In this document: positions 1-16,126 of the stretch, piece by piece
Numbering within the stretch: the first letter of the stretch is position 1
Layout of the letters: every line of letters starts with the position of its first letter
DNA from: Himantopus leucocephalus
Lineage: Eukaryota; Chordata; Aves; Charadriiformes; Recurvirostridae
NCBI GenBank assembly: GCA_003993805.1
Contig: RSEF01000003.1
Coordinates: 89,700,457-89,764,456 of the forward strand
Length of the DNA: 64,000 bases
Direction: 5' to 3'
Made by a program: the position numbers and the translations under genes
The notes under the pieces: model-generated
Seen by the model: the letters and a program-made list of their open reading frames with translations, nothing else
What the model was told of the DNA's origin: nothing
The model's database searches: none

Positions 1-4611
<4,611 letters not shown>

Positions 4612-4933
4612 CTAGGTTCATAATTTTAGATCAGTTTGTAACACAAATATGTTACAATACACTAAACCCTCACTCTCCGCAGCAACAGGGCCTGTATTTT
4701 TTGGCCCAGAAAGATCCTTGGAGTGCGAAATATCCTTCTCTCCTTTAGAGGAATGGCACTCCCCAAAGTAGCTGTTCTACTGTGAGATTTGGAGCAGTGA
4801 AATGCTACAAATAAGATTTTCACTTTGCTAAATTTGTCTGTTGGCATTATCACAAGCCAAGCAGTACAGAAACAGATAAACTTTCACTGCTGAACTTTAT
4901 TTCTGCAACTGAAAAAAAGAAAATCAGCAATTT

Positions 4934-5106
4934 GTTGCCCAGAGAAGTTGCAGATGCCCCATCCCTGGAGGTGTTTAAGGCCAGGCTGGATGGGGCTTTG
5001 AACAACCTGGTTTAGTGGGAGGTGTCCCTAGCCATGGCAAGGGGGGGTTGGAACTAGGTGATCTTTAAGGTCCCTTCCAACCTAAACCATTCTATGATTC
5101 TATGAA
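4934..5106 (+). mobile_element. CR1 LINE 3' end (truncated)
   Basis: About 170 bp that reads as the 3' end of an avian CR1: CCCCATCCCTGGAGGTGTTT, GCCAGGCTGGATGGGGCTTT, CCCTTCCAACC, ending in ATTCTATGATTCTATGA at 5089-5105, the octamer-type terminus of CR1. Translation of the start resembles the C-terminal end of CR1 reverse transcriptase (AxSLEVFKARLDGAL). The 5' truncation is typical. Sense is opposite to MYO6, inside the intron upstream of e27. Confidence 0.93.
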
Positions 5107-6038
5107 TTTGACAGCTCAGATCTAGGTTCTTTTTCCACTTTCTGAATTTCAAGATACTAAGAGACTGAATGATTGCAAGGCTTTTTCATCAGTCACCTAA
5201 GAGTATCCATACTGGCTTCACCAGGGATGAACACACATTAGCACCATGTATTACTGCACCACCTATTCAGTTGAAAACATTGCTCCAGTCTTGCATATGT
5301 GAAAACAACAGAGACACAGTTAGAATTTGGAGCTAACTTCGGGTTTTAAATACAAATAGAGAGAATTGATTTGTTTCCATTTTCTACATCCAGGGAGAAA
5401 TTCTGAGTTATCTTAAATCAGAAATCAACCAACTGCTTTCAATCAGAAGCAGGAAGAAACAGTAATATTTAATAAAGGAATAATTCTTATCTGCTTCTAT
5501 CTTCATAACACTGGGGGAAACTTAATTAATGTCCCAACCGTGAGCTTCCCAAATGAAGTTACGCATTTTGAAAAAGAACAATCTGAACCTCTGAGACAGA
5601 AAATATTTTACCCTGTGCTTTACATGACATATTTGCTTTTTGTGATTTGCTGACAGCAAGAAGTGATAGCAAAAAAATTCTTAGAACACACAAATTTCAG
5701 GTAAGGCATAATAACTATTATTCCCTTTGTGGAAATACACAAAACTGAGATGATTTAATTAAGAAATTATAACATGCATTTTATGGCCCAAGCAGTTTAA
5801 TATCAGAAATATATAATCAGTAAAGGAGGTAACAAAGCAAACAGCAAACTGTTTACTTAGTATGGAAATAGCTTAGTTCGCTGTTCTCTTTGGGGTAACA
5901 CAACTTTTTAAAATTCACATTCACTCAAACCTGAATAAATTCATGAGCAAGTTTTTATCTTTGTCATAGGAAGAAAGTAACACTTGTCATACAAACACAA
6001 CTTGACTTCTCAAATCACCAAAAAAACCACCAACTTAC

Positions 6039-6142
6039 CACAGGATGTATTGATTGTATCACGAAGCTCTGCATATTTCCACTTACTGAGATCGTGCTTC
6101 TTAGTACCAGCAGCAGCTTTCGTGGCTTGAACTGAAGGACTT
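6039..6142 (-). CDS. MYO6: MYO6 exon e26: start of cargo-binding tail
   Basis: Encodes [17 protein letters not shown] then [17 protein letters not shown]. It matches the human [17 protein letters not shown] segment, the ubiquitin-binding (MyUb) and first cargo-binding region. The acceptor is attgtag after a T-rich stretch, the donor GTAAGT. It enters with A to finish Arg and leaves G for Asp. One notable change is Tyr to His in TKKHD. Confidence 0.96.
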
Positions 6143-9100
6143 CTACAATTATTAAAAAAAATATATATATTTTTTCAAGTATGAAACAGGAATTGTTACA
6201 ACTGGAGGAAGAGATCACACTGTCAACACTGAACCACACTTATTACAATGAAAATCAGCAGCAGAGGGACTGAATTCAAAGGCAAAATACCATTTTATTT
6301 TCAAGATGTTCAAATGGTTAAGAAAAAGTGAAGGCATCTTTTACGTCCAAAATCATATAAGAATCTGATTGGTTGCCTAGAGATTAAAAGGAATTGTCGT
6401 TAATAGTTAGCCCTCATGTGAAACAATGCATATTCTATTCATATGTACCTCACCCCACGCTGATGTACGTTTTTCTTGGTACTAGTCAGGATGCAGAATA
6501 CATCCTGGCATACATTGTAGACATTTTTAGTTCCATTCGAAAAACAGACAAGGAAAAATATTTCAGAAATAAACAAGGAGAAGGGAGAAAAGGTGTTTCC
6601 TCTGCTGTTCAAAACATGATTAAGACAAAATCCTTGTTCCAAGACTAAAATATTTCATGCCTTTGACAAAAGACTAATTTCAGAGAAGAAATCAAATTAA
6701 TTCTATATTAATTGTATTGTAGCTGTTTGAGATCAGCAATATTTATTGGGGTGGCATGGTCAGTAAGAGCTATCAAGGAAACGAAAAAAAGAAAAAAGAA
6801 AGGCTGACTGGTATAAAAAGACTCATCTAGAAACAGTGTTTTTCAAAAGCAAAAGATGTTTGTCATGTAGGTAGTACGCAGTAAAGTCAACAGCAAATGC
6901 AAGTGAGAAATTATTACCAAAATGTCCACCATCTTTAATGCTATGTATAAGGTTATCCATGTAACAAACAAACATTACATGTATACGTATAAAGATAAAC
7001 CTGAATTTTATTTTTTTTTTTTTCCTTAAAAGTGGTATGGATAAGAAGTGGAAGATATCTCCCTTAGGAATGGCAAACTTCCCATAGATTATTTGGATAT
7101 AAACTAAGTTCAAACCACTCCAACATTCAGTGACCATCAGAATACTTTTTAAACACTAATGCATTCAAGAACAGATGCATGATTTTACTAACCACTGCTA
7201 ATGCCCATGACTAAGAACAAGAGGCAAACTGAATTATCTTTCAGGATCTGAGAGGATTTGTTCAGAAGAAACTAGATCTTTCACAGGGTAACAAACTACT
7301 TGATGCAATATGTCACATTAAAAATTCGCAAGAGAAAAAACAGAGGAAACCAGGCCTTTTCAGTTAAAGTCTGCTTGTGCAGCAATATCTTTGTGGGACT
7401 GTTACATTATTACAGTGTTTATAATCCAGTGAATATTATTTTAAAGTTTATTTTTCCATAAAGGTCTCATGTGGGACTATGAAGTTTTATGTTGGTTTTT
7501 TCCCCTTTTTAGTTAATACGTTATAAATACATTTTCCATGAAAAATTTCTGGATGTAGATATAGCAGTTCTGAAAGCAGAGATAACAACAGCAATTTAAG
7601 TTTCATAGAATATAACAACCTGTTTAATCAAATGTTCTTCTTAATAGCAACAAAACCATCTCTTCAAATGTAATTAAAACTACAGAATAGTACTGTTCAT
7701 TGCAGCATCAGCTTAATTATGCCTACTCATACTACTAATCTGAGTCAACACACAGCTTCCAGTTATGGTATGTGACAAGTCTGACATAAAAAATTACCTC
7801 TTTGACTTTTAATCAATACATGGCTAAGGGACAGGAACTTTTCCTCACCCTTAGCACTACTCATATGTGTAAAACACAGTCTCCTTCAAAATATATATTT
7901 TAATATTTAGTTATCATTAGCATACCTGTAGGACATTACAGGATTGCTGCTAAATGTAATTTCCGCTGCCTGGTGTCTAACCTTCTTGAACCTAATTTGA
8001 CAAATCCTAAGGATTTTCCTTATTTAGCAACACTACCCACCACCTACCTAAGAGTTTGCTACATAATTTAGAGCAGCAGAACTAGGCTGTAAGACCTCTG
8101 GTTAAACTAGTAATCTTTAAGAATGCTAATCCAATTGAATGGCTTAGCCTTTCCATTACAGTACTACTCTGCACTCTGCAGATCACTCTTTCGTTTTCTA
8201 CATGACTTTAAGCACAACAGTCTGGCAGTAAGAGGAGGATCATACTTGACAATCAGTCTTCACCGCTTCACTTCTGACAAAGTTATATATTATAAACAGT
8301 ATTTTCAAACTTTAAAAAAAAAAAAAAAGTCTTAAGTCAAAAGCTTCCAATATAGGAAAAGTGAAAAAAAATTTAGTTAAACAAGCATGCAGTAGGAAAT
8401 AACACATTTTGAATTCAACCAAAACACAGAGCCTCTGATTTTGCCCCAGTTTTGTGGGGGTTTTTTTTGCACATTAAGAATTGGCCATTGTCATTGGAAC
8501 TATGTCAATATATGCAATACAATCAAGCCATCTAAATTCACATGCTAACTTAATTACAAAATTGTTTATTCCTATTCTTAAAATGCCACTGCAAGAAACA
8601 AATTTAGTTAACAGCTGTGTTCCCAATTACAATGCTACAACTAGAAAAACCATCAATCGTGGGACATCATCCTCAGACTATACATACACAGCATAGTAGC
8701 TTGTTTAACAACAGATCCACTTCTGAAAACTCTAAACAATTTTGATTCTTATGTAAGCTTCAGCAAATGAATATCAAATGGTTATTTTTGTCCTCAAGTT
8801 TCACAAAACACTTTTTAATTACTCACTGATATGGAAGACATTATAACAATTTCTTTCCACAGAGAATTAGTATTCTGAACCAAACTAGTATGAGACTGTT
8901 TCAGCAGAATTGCATTCAGATCTAAACCTGCATTCTCCTTTCCTCCTGCATTGTGCATAACATCTTGCATTAGCATTCAAGAAATCTCAGAAGGGGATTT
9001 TGTTTAGATGTCTTAAGATGGCTTTTAATATGCTTTTAACACGGTAATTTTCAAAACTACTTTTATTTGAAGGAAATTACAACTAGGATATTTTCTTATT

Positions 9101-9502
9101 AAAAGCACTAACAGTTACATTAATATTAAATAACTTCATTAGCTGTGTTGAATCTGTAGAAATCCTCCTTTGAAAGACGCAGAGCCTAGTTGTCTATTAT
9201 CATTATAAGAAAGGTGAAAAAAGAAGAAAGTTGGAGGAACATTATCAAAATTATACAAATTACCAGGATACGTGAACTATTCTTATTTTTTTATATAATC
9301 AATTAAAATAGCAGAAAAATAACTGCTGAAAAAAGCGTTGATAAAGGAAATTTACCTGAAAGAAATAATTTATCTGATAACCACTTAAAAAAAAACAACA
9401 ACCAGATTCCATTATTTTTCATTCCATAATAATTCAACCCATTTCATGTGTGATTTCTTTTTATAAAATGATTGATTAATTTGGTGTTGCCTTCTCACCT
9501 AC
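6143..9502. other. MYO6 intron e25-e26
   Basis: 3.4 kb, AT-rich, no recognised repeat. It contains one exon-like open stretch ending at a good donor (CTACAG then GTATGC) at about 7926, described under findings. Nothing else was recognised. Confidence 0.7.
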
Positions 9503-9541
9503 CTAGACAATATTTCTGACATTTCTGTGGCCATTTGTTCC
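9503..9541 (-). CDS. MYO6: MYO6 exon e25: 39-nt cassette-like tail exon
   Basis: Encodes EQMATEMSEILS plus split Arg codons, matching the human tail segment EQMAKEMSEFLSR in the alternatively spliced large-insert region before the cargo-binding domain. The acceptor is cttatag and the donor GTAGGT. Both borders split Arg codons (AG|G on entry, AG|A on exit), so including or skipping it keeps frame. The human residues just before it (SLDSYPVSK and following) were not found between here and e24. Confidence 0.88.
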   Translation of the reverse strand, partial: GTNGHRNVRNIV

Positions 9542-12500
9542 CTATAAGAAAATTGATAAATAAGCATAAACCGAACATATTAATATAAAAACAGCCTCTA
9601 CAACTGTGATTGTCTCTTGCCAACCAAACTGAAGCTAATTCAAGTGCACAAAAAAATTGGCTACTTATTTAAAGTAAGTTCTAATAAGTTTCGTTCTAAT
9701 ATATATATGCAGTCCTGATTCTGTAAAGAGCAATAAATCACAAGGGGCAGTGAAAATGGATGGTATGTGAAAAAAATTTACATCAATTACATAATCATCT
9801 TTAAATAGATATTATTAAGTATATTAGATTATTAACATTTATTAGACTTGAGAAAAGCAGTGGATATAAGGTATTACAAACTGATTTAAAGTTTGCAGAT
9901 GCACACTAATAAAGATTATTATGGGGTATTAGTAAATAAGAGGACAATATAAATTTCCTTTGAATTAATTAGTGTTACTTTTTTTCCTGTTAGAGCATTC
10001 AAATGGAAAAAAATGCCATACGCAGTCATTTGCAGCTTTGTTCCATTGGCTCTGCAAATAGAAGATATTGATGTTAGATAGACTACTTCCTTGTTACCTT
10101 TCTAATAATCTGAAGTGGGAAAAGGTGGGTCATAGTATTTCCTGCTCTCTCACATCTTATTTACAATCATATGAATTTATATAATTTTATTTTTTTTACT
10201 AAGAAATGGGATTATATAGGCCTTTTTTCTTCATCTTTCTCATTAATCCTGAGTATTATATTATTTTTAAAAAGATAAGTTAAGATAACCTGGAAAAACT
10301 GTACAAGCGAAAACTTCTTCCACCCTTTCATTCCTCCACCTCATCTTTAAAAATCGAAGATTATGCCTGGATAAGCATACTGCAAGAAATAACAGCAATC
10401 CTCATGTAGCTACTCTGGGAACAGGACAGATAGTGTCTTCATGCAAGCTGTGAAAAGACACCGAGTCTAACTGCCATAGTGAAGATCCACGTGCACACAC
10501 ATAGCACTGAATATGCTACAAAGTAGAACTTATTTGGATTGTTCCAACGCAACACGCAGAACAGATACACTCACAACACCTTCACTGAGGCTAGCTTATT
10601 TTGGTGCTATATGCTATGGTATATGTTTCAATGAGCCACAAAGATTAAAAATATTGCACAGCTGAAGACAGATATCTATTATTTAACTAATTTTTTACTT
10701 AAGTGCTAAGCAGTTCTGTTAATTTACCTCTAGGTGTAGTAAATCTCTTATTACACATGCTTTCAAATTGTGGATGAGTAATAAAATTGGACGAAGCTAG
10801 GAGAGGTCCAGCATATCTAGCACAGAATAAGCACAAACAGAAATGCTGGATCTACTGCCAAAACAAACAACTTTTCTTGACAGGAGTCAACAAGTGTATT
10901 TCTCAAAGAAACTATTAATACTTATGAACTTTTAAATATGTATGAAAACTAATGCTGAATGCAACAAGGTATTGAGGAGAAAGACAAATAAAGTAAAGGC
11001 TACTCATTTTCAAATATGACAACATGTAAGTATCACATGTTCCTTAAAAATGAGCAAAATACAACAGTTTCTTCAAAGCGGGACATGAAAATCACCTTGT
11101 TCTTATTATTTTTACTCCACAGGTAGTACAGCACAATGAAAAATTCTCTTTTCATGTCAATGTGTAAGCATGAAATGATTTTTTACAAAATTGTGTGAAA
11201 ACACTGTAGAACCAGTATACTGCATGAATTCAGTATGGAGTGATACATGCTTTATCTTACTACAGCAGAATTTAACAGAAAAGGGAATATACATATATAA
11301 AAGTCACAGTGATTTCAGTGTATCATACGGCAACATGAAAGTGTCGAACCCAGAAGATGGCAAATATAACTGAGACTCTAGTAAAATTTTAATTTACATC
11401 AGTTAAAATAAGTCCTGAGAATTTATGTTTAAATTATTAAATTACATGTTTTGTTCAAACCAATAAACAGTTTTCATTTCAGAGAAGAATTCCCCCAGTT
11501 TCTACCTTTAAGCCAATTCCTGCAGTTATGTGGATATCTACTCTTGTATTTCAGTAGAAGATACTGGCGTCTGGGGAAGGTTTTAGTTTGCTTTTAAACA
11601 AACCAAAACAGAATCAAAGCAAAGGTAAAATTAAAAGCATTTTCTTCAATTTTTGGACATGCTTAAAACTTTTTGAAGTAGACTGCAGAAACAGAAAGAA
11701 AAAAATTTGCTAATGAACTAAAAAGAAATCTCATATAAGCAGAAATGCTACTTTTTTCTAGATTTATATATTATCTTGTTCAAGAAAGGATTTATATCGC
11801 TACGTTAATTTCTTCAGACCATTCTTCACTTTCTAATCATTCAGAAAACAGTCTTCATTCTCCTACCGCTAGCTACACAGTGGAGAGAAACTGGCAGTCA
11901 TAACTATCAGGATGGTTAGCCCATCATCCATTCCAGGACTACACAAGGAAGACAAATATCAGGATCACCCATGAGCAGTAAGAAACACTGGAGATCAGAG
12001 TTTCACTGACAGAAGCTTCTTGTCTAATGCCTCCCTTCTTTCATATTTAAGAGAAGTTTGCCTGGTTGCAACACTTGAGTGACTTTGGGTTTACCTTCAA
12101 AGTACCGCACCAAAATGCAAACAGGGAAAAGTATCAAAATCTCCAGAATACTGCCTGTGAAGCACCTGGATATCCAAATGAACATGTTACAGTCTCATCT
12201 GAGACAATATGACACCTATTGTATAACTAAGGGAAAAACCACATAATTTTAGTGGAAGTGTCTAAAAATCAGTACTGCACATGACAAAAAAATTACCTAG
12301 CTATCTCACATAGGTATACGGTTATTAAAAAAAGTATATACCTAGATAAAATTTGAGTAGCGAAGAGAACACATCTGGGAGCTTGATATCCCACGGAAAC
12401 ACTTGCCATTTTCTTATACCACTTCTTTCAACAACAACAACATACTGAGCAGACTAGCACTAATGAAGCCACCAATGATGCGAACATCTTCATAGGTCCC

Positions 12501-13259
12501 TTTATGCAATTTGACCAATAAGCACCATTTTTATGGGACCTTCTAAATTGCTTCTAAGACATCACCGTTTACACATGAAGATCTCTTGCTTTGCAGGCAG
12601 TGTGGTTCTGTATACCAAAAGCACTTCTTGTGATGCACCAAAAAGTTCAAACGAAACAAAACGTTTAAGACAACGTTTAATTTTCAAACGCATCTATGTT
12701 AAATATATTCATTCCGCTTAAAAAAACTTACCAGTCAGGACACAGAAATAACTACTATTTCCAAATTCAAAGAGGGCTTCTTGTTAAAAAAACCCACACA
12801 TAAATTCACACTACACTACTGGAACCATCAAGTACCAGAAAGGGTATATTTTATTACTACTTACCACTGAAGAAATTCCATTCACTACTTTAAATGAGTC
12901 ATAAAAATAATAATTTAAGGTGGTTGCCATCTTTGCCAGAACTCGAAAAGAGAAAGAGAACTGCAGTCGTATTCACAAGCACCTACTAAATTACTAGTGT
13001 AGCAAGACACAAAATGAAGAAAGTCTTTAAGCAAAAGCAATCTATTTCTAACAAATTTCACAAGTTAATTTGAAAAATATTCCAATACACTGACTTAAAA
13101 GGTCCATTAATTAATACAAAAATAAATAAAAACAACACTAGTGTAGTCTTCTCAAAGGGATCAGCCTAGGAAGAAGACAAAAAAAAAAAAAAAAAGAGNN
13201 NNNNNNNNNAAAAAAAAAAAAAAAAAGAGAGAGAGAAATTTAACTACTTAACACCATAC
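9542..13259. other. MYO6 intron e24-e25
   Basis: 3.7 kb intron where a further large-insert exon would be expected by comparison with human, but none was recognised. The end nearest e24 holds a poly-A run with 11 N (13180-13226). Confidence 0.7.
13180..13226. repeat. Poly-A run containing 11 N, next to e24 donor
   Basis: A run of A, then gag, 11 N (13199-13209), then a further A run ending in gagagagag. On the transcript strand it is a CU-repeat followed by a long U tract beginning about 25-50 nt after the 5' splice site of e24. Length is unresolved. Confidence 0.9.
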
Positions 13260-13420
13260 CTGCGCAATCCTAAATCAAGCTGAGCCTCATCACTGATGAG
13301 TTCTGCCTCACTCTGGGCAATTCTCATTGCAAGTTCATGATCACGACGTTCCTGTTCAAGCACTGCCTGGTGCTGGGTTTCCTCTTCTCGTTCTCTAGCT
13401 AGCTGAGCCTCAATTTCAGC
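13260..13420 (-). CDS. MYO6: MYO6 exon e24: end of helix and ubiquitin-interacting motif (about residues 983-1036)
   Basis: Encodes [18 protein letters not shown], then [18 protein letters not shown] and [17 protein letters not shown]. The [14 protein letters not shown] part matches the MIU-type ubiquitin-binding helix known in the MYO6 tail. The acceptor is aaacag and the donor GTATGG, and it leaves AG for Arg. A poly-U tract (with 11 N) starts about 35-50 nt after the donor. Arg to His before ELAM is a change from human. Confidence 0.96.
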
Positions 13421-15455
13421 CTGTTTTACAAAAACACACCTTTAACCTTATCCAATCAAACCCAAAATGCTACACAAGCAAATTATTAGGAAAATATGCT
13501 GAGTACTGTATTTATAGCTTTCAAAACATGCAAAACTACAGAACTGAAAAAGTAACAGCATTAGTTTTTAGTTTGACCCAAGAAAAACAAAACAGCTACA
13601 GATTGCATCTTGGTTTTCATATAGTTTATCAAATCATTATAATCTACCATTTGTACTACCTTTTCAAATTAAATTGCCAATCAATTATTCCTTTAAAAAC
13701 ACATGAAACTTTTTGTTAGCTATTAGGAAAATTAGACTTCAAAAGTTTTTAGAATCATTAAAACACAGATGATGGAGCAATATGGATACTCCTCCATAGC
13801 ACTAACACAATACTCAAGGGAGTATTTTTGAAAAGGGATCAAGACAAACACTGGAATCTTCTGTGGACCTGATCTGGCTTTGAATTTGAGCAAATGGTAA
13901 AATTTCGACTTACTGCAATGCAGTAGGAATCCAGATATACTGCCTCTGCAGAGCAAAACCGTAAGTCTAGTTTACCACCATTATTTAACAAAGGGTCTTG
14001 CACACACGGTACGTAAAATGCGACCATCCAATTTATACTTCTGAAAGCCATACATGCCAAGTCTTAGCAGTGCCTTTCGTGAGGCCCAAAAGTCAACAAA
14101 GGAGACAAAGTCACTTCCCACTAATCATCGTGAATTTGTACCACTAAAGCAGCTCAGTAACACCGGTGACTTTACCCTATGAAAACAATTTTAGATTAAC
14201 TGATAGTAACAACCACCAGAAGGAGAGCTAATGAGTAATTAACGGTATGTAGAAGAAAGAAATAACCTACTGAGTTGTTTACCTGCTTTGTATCCAAACA
14301 TGGATACAAGCAAAAGTGTAATCTAAGCAAAAGTGTAAATTACATCTGCACATTACATCTGCATTGGTCATTAAGCAATGATTTAGAGACTAGCCAAACA
14401 GCAGCTTACTCTCTTTAAGTTTAACTTCTGCAAGCTGGTAGTGTTGACTATTCTGATGCAGGTGACTGACCCAATAACACACAAAAGACTCATTTTTCAT
14501 GAAAGTTAGGCTATCATTTCTCTGTTAGTTCCACTGACTTTATCAAGAATGAGGGTGAGGTGATAGAACAGAGTATGCAGACACAAGGAGGATAAGCAGT
14601 GCTAGGCTAACCTCAGGGATAACAAGATATAGGAAAAAAATCTGTTTCTGATTAACCACAGACAGGGCTTAAAACAGTCTGTAAACACCAGTGACGATGG
14701 CTCTGCGCTTGCTACAACTGTAGCTTGCTTGTAGCACTTGCTACAGGAAAGCTTCTTCTCTCTGAGACTGCTCTCCCAGGTCACCCAATCTCCAAGAACA
14801 GAGGAAAACAAGGGTACAGGGACCAAACACAAGTCAGAGTGAGTTCATGATGGGATCAGTAAGAAGTGCCAGGAATCAAGGGGGAGGGGTGGAGAAGCAG
14901 GGTTTGAACTGCGTGTATTTATTCTACATTAATGTAGTCAAAGGGGCTATGAGAGACAGTCCTGTGTCCTCTCATTATTACCAATATTCTGAAAGTGTTT
15001 ACAGTTAAGCTGTTACATGACACAGCCTCAGTCTAGATGTGACTTCTACTAAAAGAGTGCCAAACCTGACTGACATGGAACATCTGCAGAAACTTCAAAG
15101 GCTAAACTAGGATTCTCCAGCGCTGTGTATTTTTAACTGTAAAATAACTTTAAAAACCCTTCAAAAACAAATGCACCTCTACTCAGTAGACTTGAACTTG
15201 CATGTGGACTAGAAATAGGTGAAGTCTTGGGATGACCCAGTCGTGATTTTCGCCTTACATTTACTACTAAAGCAATATTGCTGAGTGACTCATGCATTTA
15301 TAAAATGAAGCTGTTAGACTCTGTGGTGAACCTAAGCTGTGAAAAAGATTTAGAAACAAACAACAAAAAAACCCCCCACCTAACAACAAAAAAAACCCCC
15401 AAACCACAAAAAACCACCACCACCAAAAAAACCCTCACACAGCTAAAACATTAAC
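13421..15455. other. MYO6 intron e23-e24
   Basis: 2.0 kb. Holds the A/C-rich tract 15361-15438 at its 5' end and a small local duplication near 14305-14360 (aagcaaaagtgtaa and acattacatctgca repeats). Otherwise nothing was recognised. Confidence 0.7.
15361..15438. repeat. A/C-rich low-complexity tract beside e23 donor
   Basis: Alternating poly-A and poly-C blocks (for example AAAAAAACCCCCCACC, CCACCACCACC). In the transcript it reads as G runs and U runs (GGTGGTGGTGG, GGGGG, GGGGGG) starting about 18 nt after the weak GTTAAT donor of e23. It could form G-quadruplex structures or bind splicing factors; function is inference. Confidence 0.85.
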
Positions 15456-15534
15456 CTGCATACGCTTTTCTTCCTCTTCCCTCTTTTTCCTCTCTTCCTC
15501 TTCCTGTTTTCTCTTTGCCTCAATCTCAGATTTC
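15456..15534 (-). CDS. MYO6: MYO6 exon e23: single alpha-helix, middle (about residues 956-982)
   Basis: Encodes KSEIEAKRKQEEEERKK and REEEEKRMQ, continuing the ER/K helix. 79 nt; the acceptor is taatag. The donor is GTTAAT after CAG, a weak 5' splice site, followed in the transcript by a G/U-rich tract (see 15361-15438). Phases match e22 and e24. Confidence 0.96.
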
Positions 15535-15917
15535 CTATTACAAAAGAGGAGGAAATGCAAACATGTTATTACGATGCAAGTGAACAAGAGATAGGAAAGC
15601 ATCTTCCATAAAACTGAATGGTAATCTGTAATCCAGAAGTCAGTACAGTCCTGATGACAGGACACTACATGTAAAGTTACGAAACTTTCCAAGTCCATCT
15701 GTATTTTCAGCTGCATCATATCATTTCTTTCCATAGTCTATTCTGACTACACTTACCTTATAAATCATTGGAAAGGGAAATGTTTTACACTGCATAGCAC
15801 ACGAGGAGTACAATCCAAGTTGCTCTCTTTAAGCATAGCAGTATTAAAAACAACCTCATTAAAGTGCCTTTCCTATTTTTTTCTCATTCTATAACCAGTA
15901 ACTTATTCAAGACTCAC

Positions 15918-16126
15918 AGACGTCTTTCTTCTTCTTCCTTCCTTCGTTGTTGCTCTTCCTCTTCACGTCTCTTTCTTTCTTTTTCCATTTCCTCCTGGAT
16001 GCGTCGTAGCCTCTCTGCTTCCTCCTCTTGCTGTTTCTTTTTCTGCAGTGCACTCAGAAGCTGCTCTGAGCTTCTAACTAGAGCATCATATTCTTTCTGT
16101 ATCTGTTCCCTAGTCATTATAGTAGT
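15918..16126 (-). CDS. MYO6: MYO6 exon e22: start of the single alpha-helix (about residues 887-956)
   Basis: Encodes 69 residues from [18 protein letters not shown] through [18 protein letters not shown] to a stretch of E/R/K repeats. From about KKKQQEEE onward it is the medial-tail single alpha-helix, a charged ER/K rod that extends the lever arm. The acceptor is ttgtag and the donor GTGAGT. It leaves CT, so the split residue is Leu where human has Met. Confidence 0.97.

Noticed and set aside
10870..10900. Minus-strand GACTCCTGTCAAG tested as the end of an upstream large-insert exon (MTP-like)
   Set aside because: The frame that gives Thr-Pro has an immediate upstream stop, and the donor would be non-consensus GTCAAG.
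12346..12415. Minus-strand stretch ending in a donor-like TCTAG/GTATAT, tested as the missing large-insert exon
   Set aside because: Translation does not resemble the human SLDSYPVSK region and the acceptor is poor.
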